A stretch of 14,052 bases of DNA from Alectoria sarmentosa (GCA_009733775.1 WOGZ01000577.1:1-14052), one strand, 5' to 3'; shown: positions 1 through 9,120, counted from the first letter of the stretch. Notes: generated by a model from the letters alone, not told the origin. Made by a program: numbers and translations.

Positions 1-76
1 TTATATATAATTTTTTAAATTTATTATTTTCGTTATATACATTTATATAATCTTAAATTTTATATTAATTTTAACA
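1..76 (+). repeat. 3' part of the 5' LTR of element 1
   Basis: The sequence matches the last ~80 bases of the complete LTR at 5082-5262 almost base for base, with differences mostly of C/T type. It ends TTTTAACA, giving the expected CA end. The first ~100 bases of this LTR lie outside the window. The DNA after it (TTATAATAAG) is where a primer binding site would be, but it is too altered to assign to a tRNA. A similar TTATATTT follows the LTR at 11230. Confidence 0.72.
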
Positions 77-469
77 TTATAATAAGTTTCTTTCGTACAC
101 TCACTCGACGAAAAAAAATAACGAATTTTTTCATTATTACTCAAAATAAGCGATCGAGTTTGATAAAAAACACGCTAAGTCTTTTTATTATATAAACATC
201 TTATAAACAAAAAACTTTTATCGCAATCTACATTATTTGAAAGAACATATATCAAAATACTCACATTTTTCACCACATTTGATTTCATTAAAAAATAAGT
301 TTTTTATATTAAATATAAAGAACTCTTCTCCGCTCCGCGTTATCAAATTTCCTCACAAAAAATCGACGATAGTATAACAAAAACCCGTTATATACGTGAC
401 GGAACTGAAAAAACATCACTCAAATAACACATATTTTTTATAACGACTCGATCGATTTAAAAACGAGTC
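77..469 (+). other. Untranslated leader of element 1
   Basis: No convincing frame was found. The stretch is C-rich relative to G on this strand. About 335-450 aligns with the leader of the second element at about 11617-11730: both read CG(C/T) then TTATCAA, then ATCGACGA, then a run ending near TTTTTTATAA or TTTTCATAA. The shared leader shows that the elements at 1 and 11027 are related beyond their LTRs. Spacing from the LTR differs by about 120 bp, so there are indels between them. Confidence 0.5.
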
Positions 470-717
470 TGCTGTCGTTTTTATAAAAAAACACATTTTT
501 AAGACCTAAATCGTGAAATTTTCATCAAAATCTCAATATAATAATCGTTACGCATATTATAATAACATCTTTCTTCGTCGCAAAGAGCATAACATTTTAT
601 AAATTCGATTTAACAACACTCAGCTACGTTGAGAATATAAAACATAATGAATTCTTTTTAATAAAATCTTATATCAATATCAAAATACGTTTCTTTATAA
701 CGACGACTCACATATAA
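470..717 (+). pseudogene. Decayed C2H2 zinc-finger-type frame, copy A
   Basis: A TGT-CGT-TTT-TAT at 473-484 reads C-R-F-Y, which would be a C-x2-C pair if the last codon was TGT. After a frame change, CAT-CAA-AAT-CTC at 523-534 reads H-Q-N-L, resembling the His end of such a finger. From 517 to 714 this second frame is stop-free for 66 codons. Its protein resembles copy B at 3993-4058: both contain K-S-I-x-F-Y-K-F-x-L, and the flanking residues are also similar. Matching frames in two diverged copies is the main evidence that this was coding. From memory, C2H2 fingers followed by Ser/Pro-rich sequence occur in many ascomycete retroelement proteins; that link is inference. Its position upstream of gag suggests an element-encoded protein or an N-terminal extension of Gag. 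Confidence 0.38.
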
Positions 718-845
718 TAATCAATTTTATCTTATATACGAAAATCTATATATTCGCTATTCGTCTCTTAATTCGCTACGATTACGTATATTATAAATAT
801 AACGCTCTTTATTTATTAAAGACCTTTATTAACGATTTCAAAAAA

Positions 846-1100
846 ATTAATCGAAAAAACAGCCTATAAATTAAAAATCATAAAGTTAAAAATTATATAA
901 TAACTCTGCATTTTCTTCTTCGTCTTCGCTACGAGATTTTGAAACGTTAAAAATATATCGACAATTTCAATAATAAGAGAATCAATCAAAAAATCAATCT
1001 ACAATTCAAAAAACACGATTATTTAATAACTTTACATTTTCTTCTCCGCCTTTATTACGAAACCTTAAAGCGCTGAAAACACATCGATTTTTTAAAATAT
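846..1100 (+). repeat. Two-copy tandem repeat, unit about 126-135 bp
   Basis: TAACTCTGCATTTTCTTCTT at 901 recurs as TAACTTTACATTTTCTTCTC at 1027, and the flanks also align: ATTAATCGAAAAAA near 846 with ATCAATCAAAAAAT near 981, and GATTTTGAAACG with AACCTTAAAGCG downstream. The differences are largely C/T and G/A. The TTCTTCTTCGTCTTCGCT core resembles short pieces near 325 and 2725, so the motif may be an old minisatellite or a Ser-rich coding repeat. It lies between the zinc-finger-type frame and gag. Confidence 0.6.
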
Positions 1101-1300
1101 ACGAATAATCGCTTAAATTAATATTTAATTCTAAATTATCAGATTTATTTATTTTTAATAATATCGATAAATTTAAATTTGAGAATTAGAAATTATAAAT
1201 TCAAAACAAGCTTCTTTTTAATAAAGATCATTATTCTATCAACGCATTTTAAATTAATTATATTATATCACGATTTGATAAAAAGACAAACGAGCACACG

Positions 1301-1795
1301 ATGCATAAACGTCAAAACACAATTACGAATTTATATCTCTCGATCGACGATGTTTTGAATTAACTCAACGATTTATATAAAACATTATTATATATTTTAC
1401 ATAAAATAAATAATCATATATTTAATAATCTTAAATAAAAAATCGAGCAATCATTTTTTAAATTTTATATAAAATTTATGAAATATACAATTAAAGATTA
1501 ATCGAAACATTAATTAATAAAATATTTAAAAGATAATATTATTAAGCAATTGCGTAAAATATATATTATAATAAACATCAAACGAGATTGAACATTTGCA
1601 GAATATAAAAATTATTTAATACGCGTTGATTTTTATTAACGATTTAACGCAGAGAAAAAAGCTCAAATATTAATATATCAAAAAACGAATACATTCGCTA
1701 AACAATACGTTAAAATAAGATTTAAAATTATATATAAAAATCGTAACAAATACATTATTATTTCTCGCTTTGATTTAAAAAAATATCGACGTTAA
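1301..1795 (+). pseudogene. gag: Decayed gag (capsid-like) of element 1
   Basis: Reading from the ATG at 1301 gives 164 codons with only about six in-frame stops, where about sixteen would be expected at this base composition; each can come from a Gln or Trp codon. The text resembles fungal Ty3/Gypsy Gag: S-I-D-D-V-L at 1340-1357, then a charged helical part with S-F-F-K-F-Y-I-K-F-M at 1451-1480 (compare the usual S-x-x-D-F-x-x-x-F), and T-F-A-E-Y-K-N-Y-L-I-R-V-D at 1592-1630, which matches the common Gag pattern of Thr-Phe, a Leu pair and an Asp before Arg-rich sequence. No clear CCHC zinc knuckle was found after it. The frame degenerates beyond 1795 and the normal protease and polymerase do not follow. 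A Gag-like assignment is reasonable; family detail is uncertain. Confidence 0.55.
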
Positions 1796-2067
1796 AAAAA
1801 TCAGCTCCGCAGTTAAAAGCAAAGTTATATATTAATCAAATTTATTAATATTCAATTCTATTAAGAGATTTAATATCGTTAAAATAACATATAATTTAAT
1901 CGCGAAATTAGCTTAAATTCGTGATTTTCAACTATTATTATATATTAACATTAATAATAAAAAAGATTTTATGCGATTAGTTAATTAGTATACGATTCGA
2001 TAAAATCTCGAATATATTATTTTTAAACGATTTGAATTGATTTTTGTTTAAAAGATACGTCTCAAAT

Positions 2068-2640
2068 TAGTTTTTTCGTTATTATAAAAACGATCGTTTA
2101 TGAATTTATTACTTTATAGTAACATTATATCAAATTTATCAAATATAACGTTTTTATTAATATATATATGTAAATAATATTCGAAAATATATTATATCGT
2201 CGATTAATCTTACTGTCGCAATTAATAATCTCGTTCGACATTATATATATAACATTTTATAAAAAAAATTACTTAAATTATTATTAAAACATATGCGATA
2301 TTTAGATAAGATTTAGCGTTTGCGACTTAAAAGCATTCGAATCAATTAAATCGTATCATTTGACGATTTTTTCTCTATTCGAAAATTAAATTTCATATAT
2401 TCATTTCATAATTAAATGCTTATATGATCACAACTTTTTCATTTCTTTATCAAATGTTTTCAAAATTGAAATCTTTTAAAATTATGATATTAAACTCGCG
2501 ATGAAATTATTAGCGAATGTTTAAAATACAATATCGATATCGCTGTCGTTATCGAAAAAAGGAACGTTATTAAAATATTAATATATCTTAATTGATTTTC
2601 TCAATATATATAATGATTTTATTATATAAAAAATTCGAAA
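2068..2640 (+). repeat. Duplicated 3' block of element 1, copy A
   Basis: This block aligns with 4411-4980. Landmarks in the same order in both are TTTTTCGTTATTA, an ACT(G/A)TCGCA(A/G)TTAATAA motif followed by CTCGTTCGA, ATTTTATAAAAAAAA, AGTTTAGCGTTT or its ATTTAGCGTTT form, CTCGCGA(T/C)GAAATT, and CGTTATTAAAATATAAT. Differences are dominated by C/T and G/A. Copy B lies directly upstream of the polypurine tract and 3' LTR, so the block is the element's normal 3' internal end; having another copy in mid-element is abnormal. No reading frame was convincing in it. Confidence 0.7.
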
Positions 2641-2724
2641 AAACGCTATTTAAGGTGTTTAAATTTTTAATAACATCTCGAACGAATAAGAAACGAATGT
2701 TTTAAATTATTTTAAAATATTCTT

Positions 2725-2935
2725 CTTCACTTCGCTTTCTCACAACAACTCGATAATAAAATAATTAAATATTTTATCGAATCACGTTCATTCGAAAAAT
2801 CGATATATGAAATATTTATATTTTTCACAACGAGTCAAACGATCAAGAAATAACACCGCTATCGTTTTCGAAAAAAATAACATAATTTCGATATTCATAA
2901 TAAAGCCTTTATCAAAATTCTCAACACGATTTAAA
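2725..2935 (+). repeat. Partial extra copy of the leader and finger start
   Basis: It aligns with about 327-536: CTTCACTTCGCT with CTTCTCCGCTCCGCG, ATTTTTCACAACGAGTC with TTTTTTATAACGACTC, and CACCGCTATCGTTTTCG with GTCTGCTGTCGTTTTTA, then a shared CATCAAAAT or TATCAAAAT near the end. This copy starts only about 85 bases after the first 3' block ends, with no LTR between. That fits a second module fused head to tail to the first. Similarity fades after about 2935. Confidence 0.5.
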
Positions 2936-3750
2936 CATATCAAATCTTGACACTTAGAAATTAGAGAAATACATTCAACATTAATTTATCATCTCTTTAA
3001 ATCAAATTCTTATTTTTGTTTTAATATAACACGTTAAAAAAAAGAAAATGTTATCGCTATCTCTGCGTCTATTTTATAAAAAAATCATATTTTATAAAAA
3101 ATTATTATCTCTCTCTTTTCAAAGTCGTTTTTATAATATTGAATTATTAGAAATCTTTTCAACATTGCTTTATTAAATTCGAAAAGCTTTTTATATCGAT
3201 CTTTTAATTAAATTATCGATTTATTACATTATATCAATCATGATTATTATTCGTTTTATATATAACGAACGTTTCATTACTTTTATTTCATAATTATATA
3301 TCTCATTTATATTATATCTCAAAAATTTCATCGCAACCGAATTTATTTATAAATATTCAAACTTTATTCGATGTATTCGATGCTTATTAAAATTTAATAA
3401 ATGAAAATCACATAATAATATTATCAAAAAACATTTTAATTCATTATCTTAATACATAACTATATCAACTTAAACATTAATCAAAAAACTTAAATCATCG
3501 ACACGAATACAAATGCAGAAATTTATTGTTTTAAAAATCATTTAAATATCTTAATAGTTAACCCCTAAATCAGCTTCGAATATCGATTTTTTTAATTTAT
3601 CTTTATAATATAACTTAATAAAGCTTCGTTTATATCATAATATAATAATTTTAAAAAACTTAAAGTTCAACTATTTAACAACAAACTTCGCAATTATTTA
3701 TTAAATATCATAAATGCATTATTTATTCAATTTTATTTTTATCGATTAAT
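2936..3750 (+). other. Gene-free stretch inside element 1
   Basis: No stop-poor frame, RNA gene or convincing repeat partner was recognised here. A short GCTATCTCTGCGTCTATTTT piece near 3055 loosely recalls the finger start at 470 and 2850, but the resemblance is too weak to call. This is the only sizeable part of element 1 not matched by one of its duplicated modules. Confidence 0.5.
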
Positions 3751-4446
3751 CGATTATTGAATTATAATTAAATGATTATATACGATAAATTCTTTTGCAA
3801 GCATTATGAAAAAATATTCGACTTTAAAAATAAATTTTATGATCATATTCAAAATCATAAATTTCTCTTTATTAAAAACATTGCGATTTATAAATTTAAT
3901 TTAACGCAATTCTTTATTTCTAAAAAGAGTATTATAAAAAAACTATTATCAAAAAAGCGAAAATAAAATACTTTACGCATATCACAATAACATTTATTTT
4001 CGCTATAAAAAGCATAATATTTTATAAATTCAATTTATTAACATTTATTCATCTTAAAAACACTTTTTTAAAAATATCAACTATTTTATTAACAATTTCG
4101 TCTCTTATTTATCGAACAATCTCATTTTTTTCATTCACATATAAGATTATTACATTAAAGATTTATTTTACAATCGCGAATTTGTATATGCGTTATGTTT
4201 TATTAAATAAATGTTAAGTTTATAATAAAATCACACGCATTATAAATGTGCTTTTTATTATATTTATATAAAATCTTTTACGAGAAATTTTATGACAAAG
4301 AGAAATTAATTATTCTCACATTAAATAAGATTTTTGATTTTTCAATTAATCAAAATATAGCATTTCATTATCAAAAATATCGTTTCGAGTGTTTAAATTC
4401 GATTATTAAAATTTCATTTTTCGTTATTACGAGATCAAATGCTTAA
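3751..4446 (+). pseudogene. Decayed C2H2 zinc-finger-type gene, copy B
   Basis: Three overlapping open stretches make up the remnant. Frame 3772-3966 carries C-K-H-Y-E-K-I-F at 3796-3819 then D-H-I-Q-N-H at 3841-3858. This is a full C-x2-C-x12-H-x3-H finger if the Tyr is a Cys changed by TGT to TAT, exactly the change RIP makes. A different frame is then stop-free from 3924 to 4214 (97 codons, no start at its head) and ends with Y-F-T-I-A-N-L-Y-M-R-Y at 4164-4196, recalling the Y-L-T-I-x-D-L-Y motif of fungal retroelement proteins (from memory). The first frame resumes at 4246-4446. The frame changes imply small indels. The 3993-4058 part is similar at protein level to copy A. Compared with copy A, the gag core is missing between this gene and the 3' block. 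It lacks a usable promoter context and is not a working gene. Confidence 0.48.
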
Positions 4447-4980
4447 ACATTTATTATATAATTATTTGATTATATAAAATTTACTAAATATGACACCTTT
4501 ATAAATATATGCATAAACGATATTTAAAAGCATATCATGTCGTTAATTAATTTCACTATCGCAGTTAATAACCTCGTTCGATTTCGCATAAATGATATTT
4601 TATAAAAAAAAGCACTTAAACGTCATATCGAAAACACAATATTCAAATAAAGTTTAGCGTTTACAATTCGAAATCAATTAAATTAATCAAATTATATCAT
4701 TTCATGATTTATTTTATAATTGCGATTTCGAGTTTAAAAAGATTATTATATTTTTAAAACATCAAATTGCGTTTGTGATCATCATTTACTCATTTTTATA
4801 TTAATCTTTTTTATTTTTAAAGTTTTATAACGTTATAATAATATACTCGCGACGAAATTTTAATTAAATACTCGAAAAATCACGTCGTCGTTATCATTAT
4901 CGTCGAAAAAAGACGTTATTAAAATATAATAAATTTTTTATTTTTATTAATTTTTTAATAAGTATATATATATAACGAGT
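4411..4980 (+). repeat. Duplicated 3' block of element 1, copy B
   Basis: This is the partner of 2068-2640 and lies in its expected place, about 90 bases upstream of the polypurine tract and 3' LTR. It follows the zinc-finger-type remnant directly, whereas copy A follows gag, so the two modules differ by presence or loss of about 1.1 kb. Confidence 0.7.
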
Positions 4981-5067
4981 GTTTATTATAATATTAAAAC
5001 GATAATGATATTATTAATAATAAAAAGAGTTTATATCGATTTATAGCGATGAAGATTATCGTTATTT

Positions 5068-5081
5068 AAAGAAAAAGATAA
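5068..5081 (+). other. Polypurine tract of element 1
   Basis: AAAGAAAAAGATAA runs directly into TGTTACGAG of the 3' LTR. A purine run at this place primes plus-strand DNA in LTR elements. The LTR at 11027 is preceded instead by TTGCTTTATAA, which is not purine-rich, in keeping with its being a 5' LTR. Confidence 0.55.
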
Positions 5082-5262
5082 TGTTACGAGCGTATCTTAT
5101 TCAGTTCTATTATTTACTTAGTTTTATCGACTTTATCGAGCTTAACGTGATTCTACGACTTATATATAAACCTTTCTTTCTTTTATATAATCTTTTTTTC
5201 TTAAACTTATTATTCTCATTATATATACTTATATAATCTCAAACTTTATATTAATTTTAACA
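5082..5262 (+). repeat. 3' LTR of element 1 (181 bp, complete)
   Basis: It starts TGTTACGAGCGTA and ends TTAATTTTAACA, giving the usual TG...CA ends. Start, middle (CTTA(A/G)CGTGA) and end all recur in the LTR at 11027-11230, and the end recurs at 1-76. Runs of T and the TATATAAA near 5160 are in the right area for promoter and poly(A) functions, but at this composition they prove nothing. Confidence 0.8.
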
Positions 5263-5355
5263 ATTCGTACGTTTAATACGTATATATAATTCGTATAATT
5301 CATATAATTCATATATTTAATTCGTTTAATTCGTACGTTTACGCTTTATACGTAC
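5262..5355 (+). repeat. Short tandem or minisatellite-like repeat after the LTR
   Basis: AATTCGTACGTTTA occurs exactly at 5262-5275 and 5328-5341, each followed by sequence reading on to ATACGTA. Between them are repeats of the ATAATTCGT or ATAATTCAT type, and the block ends CGTACG. The first copy overlaps the last base of the LTR, so the LTR end and repeat start share a base. It could be an old simple repeat into which the LTR element inserted. Confidence 0.6.
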
Positions 5356-5683
5356 GATAAAGAAATATAATAACGATAAATAATAATATTTGATTTTAGA
5401 AAACACACTCGACGATAATTAAAATATATATTTTATTTCGATAAAAATAAATTATAATTGAATACAAAAGCGAAAATGCGTCGTTATCGACTTAAACGAT
5501 AAAAAATTAAATATAAAAAAATCGAATACGATAAAAAGATTTAATAATAACGAGATGTAATATATGTTATTATTAATTATTTTCGACGATAAATTAAATA
5601 TAATTATTATTTCGATATGTGATATAAATTATTTTAATAAATAATTGTTATATAATAATGATTATCGATGATGAATAAAAGTT
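5356..5683. other. Gene-free stretch
   Basis: No frame, repeat partner or RNA gene was recognised. Most remaining C and G are in CpG. The stretch ends at the poly(A) run. Confidence 0.5.
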
Positions 5684-5706
5684 AAAAAAAAAAAAAAAAA
5701 AAAAAA
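5684..5706 (+). repeat. Run of 23 A
   Basis: This is the longest homopolymer in the window. It could be the tail of a plus-strand non-LTR element or SINE ending here, or simply slippage in AT-rich DNA. No recognisable LINE motif lies upstream, so the origin stays open. Confidence 0.6.
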
Positions 5707-5760
5707 CTAGCAAAAAGTCACTTTTCGATTATATAAATAAAATAAATCATTTTATAATTA
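5707..5760 (+). repeat. Possible left terminal inverted repeat
   Basis: CTAGCAAAAAGT then CACTTTTCG, and later TTTATAATTA, resembles the reverse complement of 8980-9035 (CTAGTGACAC, TTACTTTTCG, then ATTATAATTA). Both ends carry CTAG, hence a TA that could be a Tc1/mariner-type target duplication. The pairing is imperfect, and in DNA this AT-rich it could be chance. No transposase was recognised between the two ends. Confidence 0.3.
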
Positions 5761-5791
5761 CGCTCACGTGAAAACCAAAATTGATAAATCG

Positions 5792-5817
5792 AAAATAAGT
5801 TTTTTTGAGCTTATTTT
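5792..5817. repeat. Small hairpin
   Basis: AAAATAAG and CTTATTTT form an exact 8-bp stem around a ten-base loop. No function is implied. Confidence 0.35.
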
Positions 5818-5999
5818 ATTATTCACATGTTTTATGATTACACTTTTTACATATAACGTATCAAATAATTAAATTATATTAAAAACACGTTATTATACGA
5901 TTTATTGTTAGATTTCAATATGCGAAATTAATAAATAATAACTTTATTCGTTTAAAGAAAATGTAATATAAAATATAAAAAAATCACATTTATCTTTTA

Positions 6000-6130
6000 A
6001 AAACTTATTCATTTAATCAAAGATTTTGTTATTAAATCGTTTATAACAATCTTCAAATTTTTAAAATTAAGACTTGATTTGTTTTTCACGATTGATTTAA
6101 ATCTAAAAATGAAAAAAATGAATAAGTTTT
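6000..6130. repeat. Imperfect palindrome of about 131 bp
   Basis: The ends AAAACTTATTCATTT (6000-6014) and AAATGAATAAGTTTT (6116-6130) are exact 15-base reverse complements. The inner sequence also pairs in part: GATTTTGTTATTAAATCGT on the left loosely matches the complement of the right arm around ACGATTGATTTAAATC, and the centre reads AATTTTTAAAATT. It may be a decayed hairpin element or foldback repeat. No product is implied. Confidence 0.55.
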
Positions 6131-8979
6131 ATTGTCGATAAATATCGTTAATACGCATTTTAATATATAAAATTCGATCAATAAAAAATCGATTATAAAT
6201 ATAATAAGTTTTAATAATAAAGTTCGTAATGTAACGAATTCGTGATAAAGCGACGTAAATAAAAATCATATTGATGTTTTTAATAATGAAATTCACGACG
6301 ATCTTATTTAAAATTAATTTTTAATTTTTATAAATAATGATAATAAAGATAAAAATTAATAATATTTACGTTTAAATATATATATTTTTAATATTATTTC
6401 ATTATCATCTTTTCGATAATATAAATATTATATATCTCTCATTAATAAAAACACACGCTCGTTTAAAATAATTAATTATTTTAACGAACATTATTATTAT
6501 TATAATATTGAAAAAATCTTAAACGTCGTTTTTTTAAAAAAATTTATATATCGTGATCATCGTCTCGTTAATTAATTTCTTATTTACACACAAATTTCAC
6601 ATTAATATAATCTTTACTCTCTTTATTAATAATAATTCGTTATCGAAATTAACACAATTTTAAGCGAAGGTTTACTTAACGCTTTTATTAATATTGATAA
6701 TCTTTATATTAATAATAAAACGTTTAAATAACTCGAAATGTTGAAAATTATAATTATCGATTTTTCGATTGATGATATACAATCGTAAAACGTTATTGAA
6801 CGACTTTTATTTCGCTATATTAAATCTTTTCTTCGTTCGTTTAATAAACGATTGTTAATTTTTTATCATAATAAACTTTTTATATAATTAATCGAAAACT
6901 TTTCGAAATTGAATAATTTTAAGTGAAATCTCTTGCTAACGCATTATTTAAATAAAAATAACGATTTAATTAATAATTGTATATGCTTTAAAATCGATTA
7001 AAACATTTTCAAATTCGTGAAAAAGAATATTATAAAAAACGATAATTAAAATAAAAAAAAGTTGTTCAAAATCGTCGAAAAAAAGAATACTTATTTTTTT
7101 TATAAAAAAACCATGATTACATTTAATTTAACGTAATCGATAATTAATATAATAAAAAATTTAAACATTTATTATTGATTTTTTATTAATAGTTAATAAT
7201 TAATAATGTCGAAAACTATCTTGAAAACGTAAAAGAAATTTTTAATTTAATTTTTGAAATTTCTTTTTGACGAGTAACGAGAATAATCGATAAAAAATAA
7301 AATTATAAATAATATAAATCGTTACTCTTATAAAAATATTTTTTATAATTAAATAAACATTTTCTCGTTGAATTGATTCGTAAATCAAATGTTTCAAAAT
7401 TATATCGATGATTTTCGATTTTTTTGTGTTAATTATATCGTTAACGTGTAAAAAAAGTTAAATTTCACGCTCTTATAAATAATGAATTATTATTTAATTA
7501 AAAACATTTTTTTGCTCAGCGTTTAAAATGTGTAAATCGTTTATTTAAGTTAAATTAATAAAAAATGAGAAACCGTTATTAAAGTTATCATATATTAATT
7601 CGATATATTATTTAATTTGTTTTATATTAATATCGAAATTTTTATATAATTAATCGTGATTTATATTCTTCGATCGACGACTTAAATTAATTTCAATTGA
7701 AATTATTTCGCTATCGTGATGTGAATTGCGAAGAATTAATATTTTCTCATTTTGATAATTTAAATTATTATGTTTTATATTAAAAATAAACTCGTTTAAC
7801 GATGATAATTAAATAATAAGCAAATCGTTTAAAAAATCGAAAAAATGATAATAATTATTATTTTAACAACGTTAATAAATTTGCTCTTATTCTTTATTAA
7901 TAAATAATAAATTAATTAAATTAACATTTCGAAAAAGATAATAAAATATAATTTTCGCTTTATATTATTGCGAGTAATTCGTTTTTTGATTAAAATAAAG
8001 ATATAAATTAAAAATCTTTTATTTTCGTATAAATTAAAAGATTTTATTGCGCTAATTATAATTTTATATAATTATTATAAGATTTTTATTTATTAAAAAC
8101 TCGTCACGAATGCAATAATGTTTAGTTTAAATCTTATTTAAAATAATCTTTAATTCATTTAAATAAAATCTCTTATATTGAATATTATTCGATCGAATAT
8201 CGAAATCAACGATCGAATGAAAATTATCGCGAAACTCACAATTTGATGATAATTAACACACCTCTTAAATCGATTAATCGCGTTTCGATATTATTTTATT
8301 GTATAATCGATTAATTTAAATAAATATAAAAATGATGTTTAAAAAGTTATATAAAATGTTTTTGTTTATATCGACGAGTTTTTCAAATTTCTTTTTTTTC
8401 TTTAACGTGTATTTAACGAAATAATAAATTATATTTTTTTCGTCAATATAAAAAACGAAGTCGATGTTCGTAAGTTACGTTATATTAATAATAACATTAT
8501 ATTTATCAATATGTGAATCGTTTCGTGTCGATTTAAACGTTTTATAAACGAAATTATTATGATTATCGATTGTAAGAATTTTCGTTGAAATCATAAAAAA
8601 ATAAATCGATATTTTATTTATTTGATGATTTTATTATATCGATAATAATATTAAAATATATATTTATAATATTACACGCGATTAAAAAGCTTCTTTAATT
8701 TACGAAAAATATTATAATAATTAACGAATTTACGATTAAACGAATACTTCGTTATAAATTTTAAATCGTCGTTTAAATTAATAATAATAATTTTAATCTT
8801 TTAATATTTTAAATATTCGACGACTTGATCGACATTTAAAACGTTTAAAATTAATAAAAATCTGTGAATGTGATCGTTTTTTCGAATTTGTCATTCGAAT
8901 CGATATTAATAATTCGATACGTTAAATTTCTTACTCAAAATATGTTTAAATAAAAAATAAAAACGTAAATTTAAATATT
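6131..8979. other. Long gene-free stretch
   Basis: Partial translation of both strands gave only stretches with stops at about the rate expected by chance. Short peptide look-alikes occur (for example I-K-K-P-W-L near 7111, with TGA read as Trp, like a retropepsin end) but without supporting context. C and G are largely in CpG, and G is at least as common as C on this strand, unlike in element 1. It may be remains of one or more older elements. Confidence 0.5.
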
Positions 8980-9035
8980 TAATTATAATGTGAGAGTTTT
9001 ATTAAATTAAGCGAAAAGTAATATTGTGTCACTAG
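8980..9035 (-). repeat. Possible right terminal inverted repeat
   Basis: Read on the minus strand it gives CTAGTGACAC, TTACTTTTCG and ATTATAATTA in the order seen at 5707-5760. If real, it bounds a DNA transposon of about 3.3 kb. The confidence limits given for the left end apply here too. Confidence 0.3.
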
Positions 9036-9120
9036 GTTTTAAAAACGTTAAAATATTCGTTTTTATTAAATATATATTAATAAAAATTATATCATTAAAA
9101 GTTAATAACGTTAATCGTGA

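Larger units (their letters stand above)
1..5262 (+). mobile_element. LTR retrotransposon 'element 1', decayed, 5' end outside window
   Basis: The element is bounded on the left by the tail of an LTR (1-76) and on the right by a full LTR (5082-5262); the two tails are clearly the same sequence and both end in TATATTAATTTTAACA. A purine-rich tract sits directly before the right LTR, which fixes plus-strand orientation. The interior is about 5.0 kb and holds a gag-like frame, two zinc-finger-type frames and duplicated blocks. No reverse transcriptase, RNase H or integrase motif was recognised, and the duplications leave only about 0.8 kb unexplained, so a complete pol seems absent. Every frame is broken by stops of the type RIP creates. 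It could be a non-autonomous gag-bearing element, or two related elements fused by recombination with loss of the LTR between them. The LTR-element call is firm; the internal interpretation is not. Confidence 0.72.

Noticed and set aside
7081..7125. I-K-K-P-W-L peptide like the end of a retropepsin.
   Set aside because: Stops around it are at chance level and no reverse transcriptase box was found at a sensible distance.
7790..7840. F-N-D-D-N resembling an RT catalytic box.
   Set aside because: The Asn before Asp-Asp is not explained by RIP from the usual Val/Ile/Leu, and no flanking RT motifs were found.
8319..8600. A long open frame on the minus strand at first reading.
   Set aside because: On recounting a seven-A run the frame breaks, so the apparent openness was a reading error.
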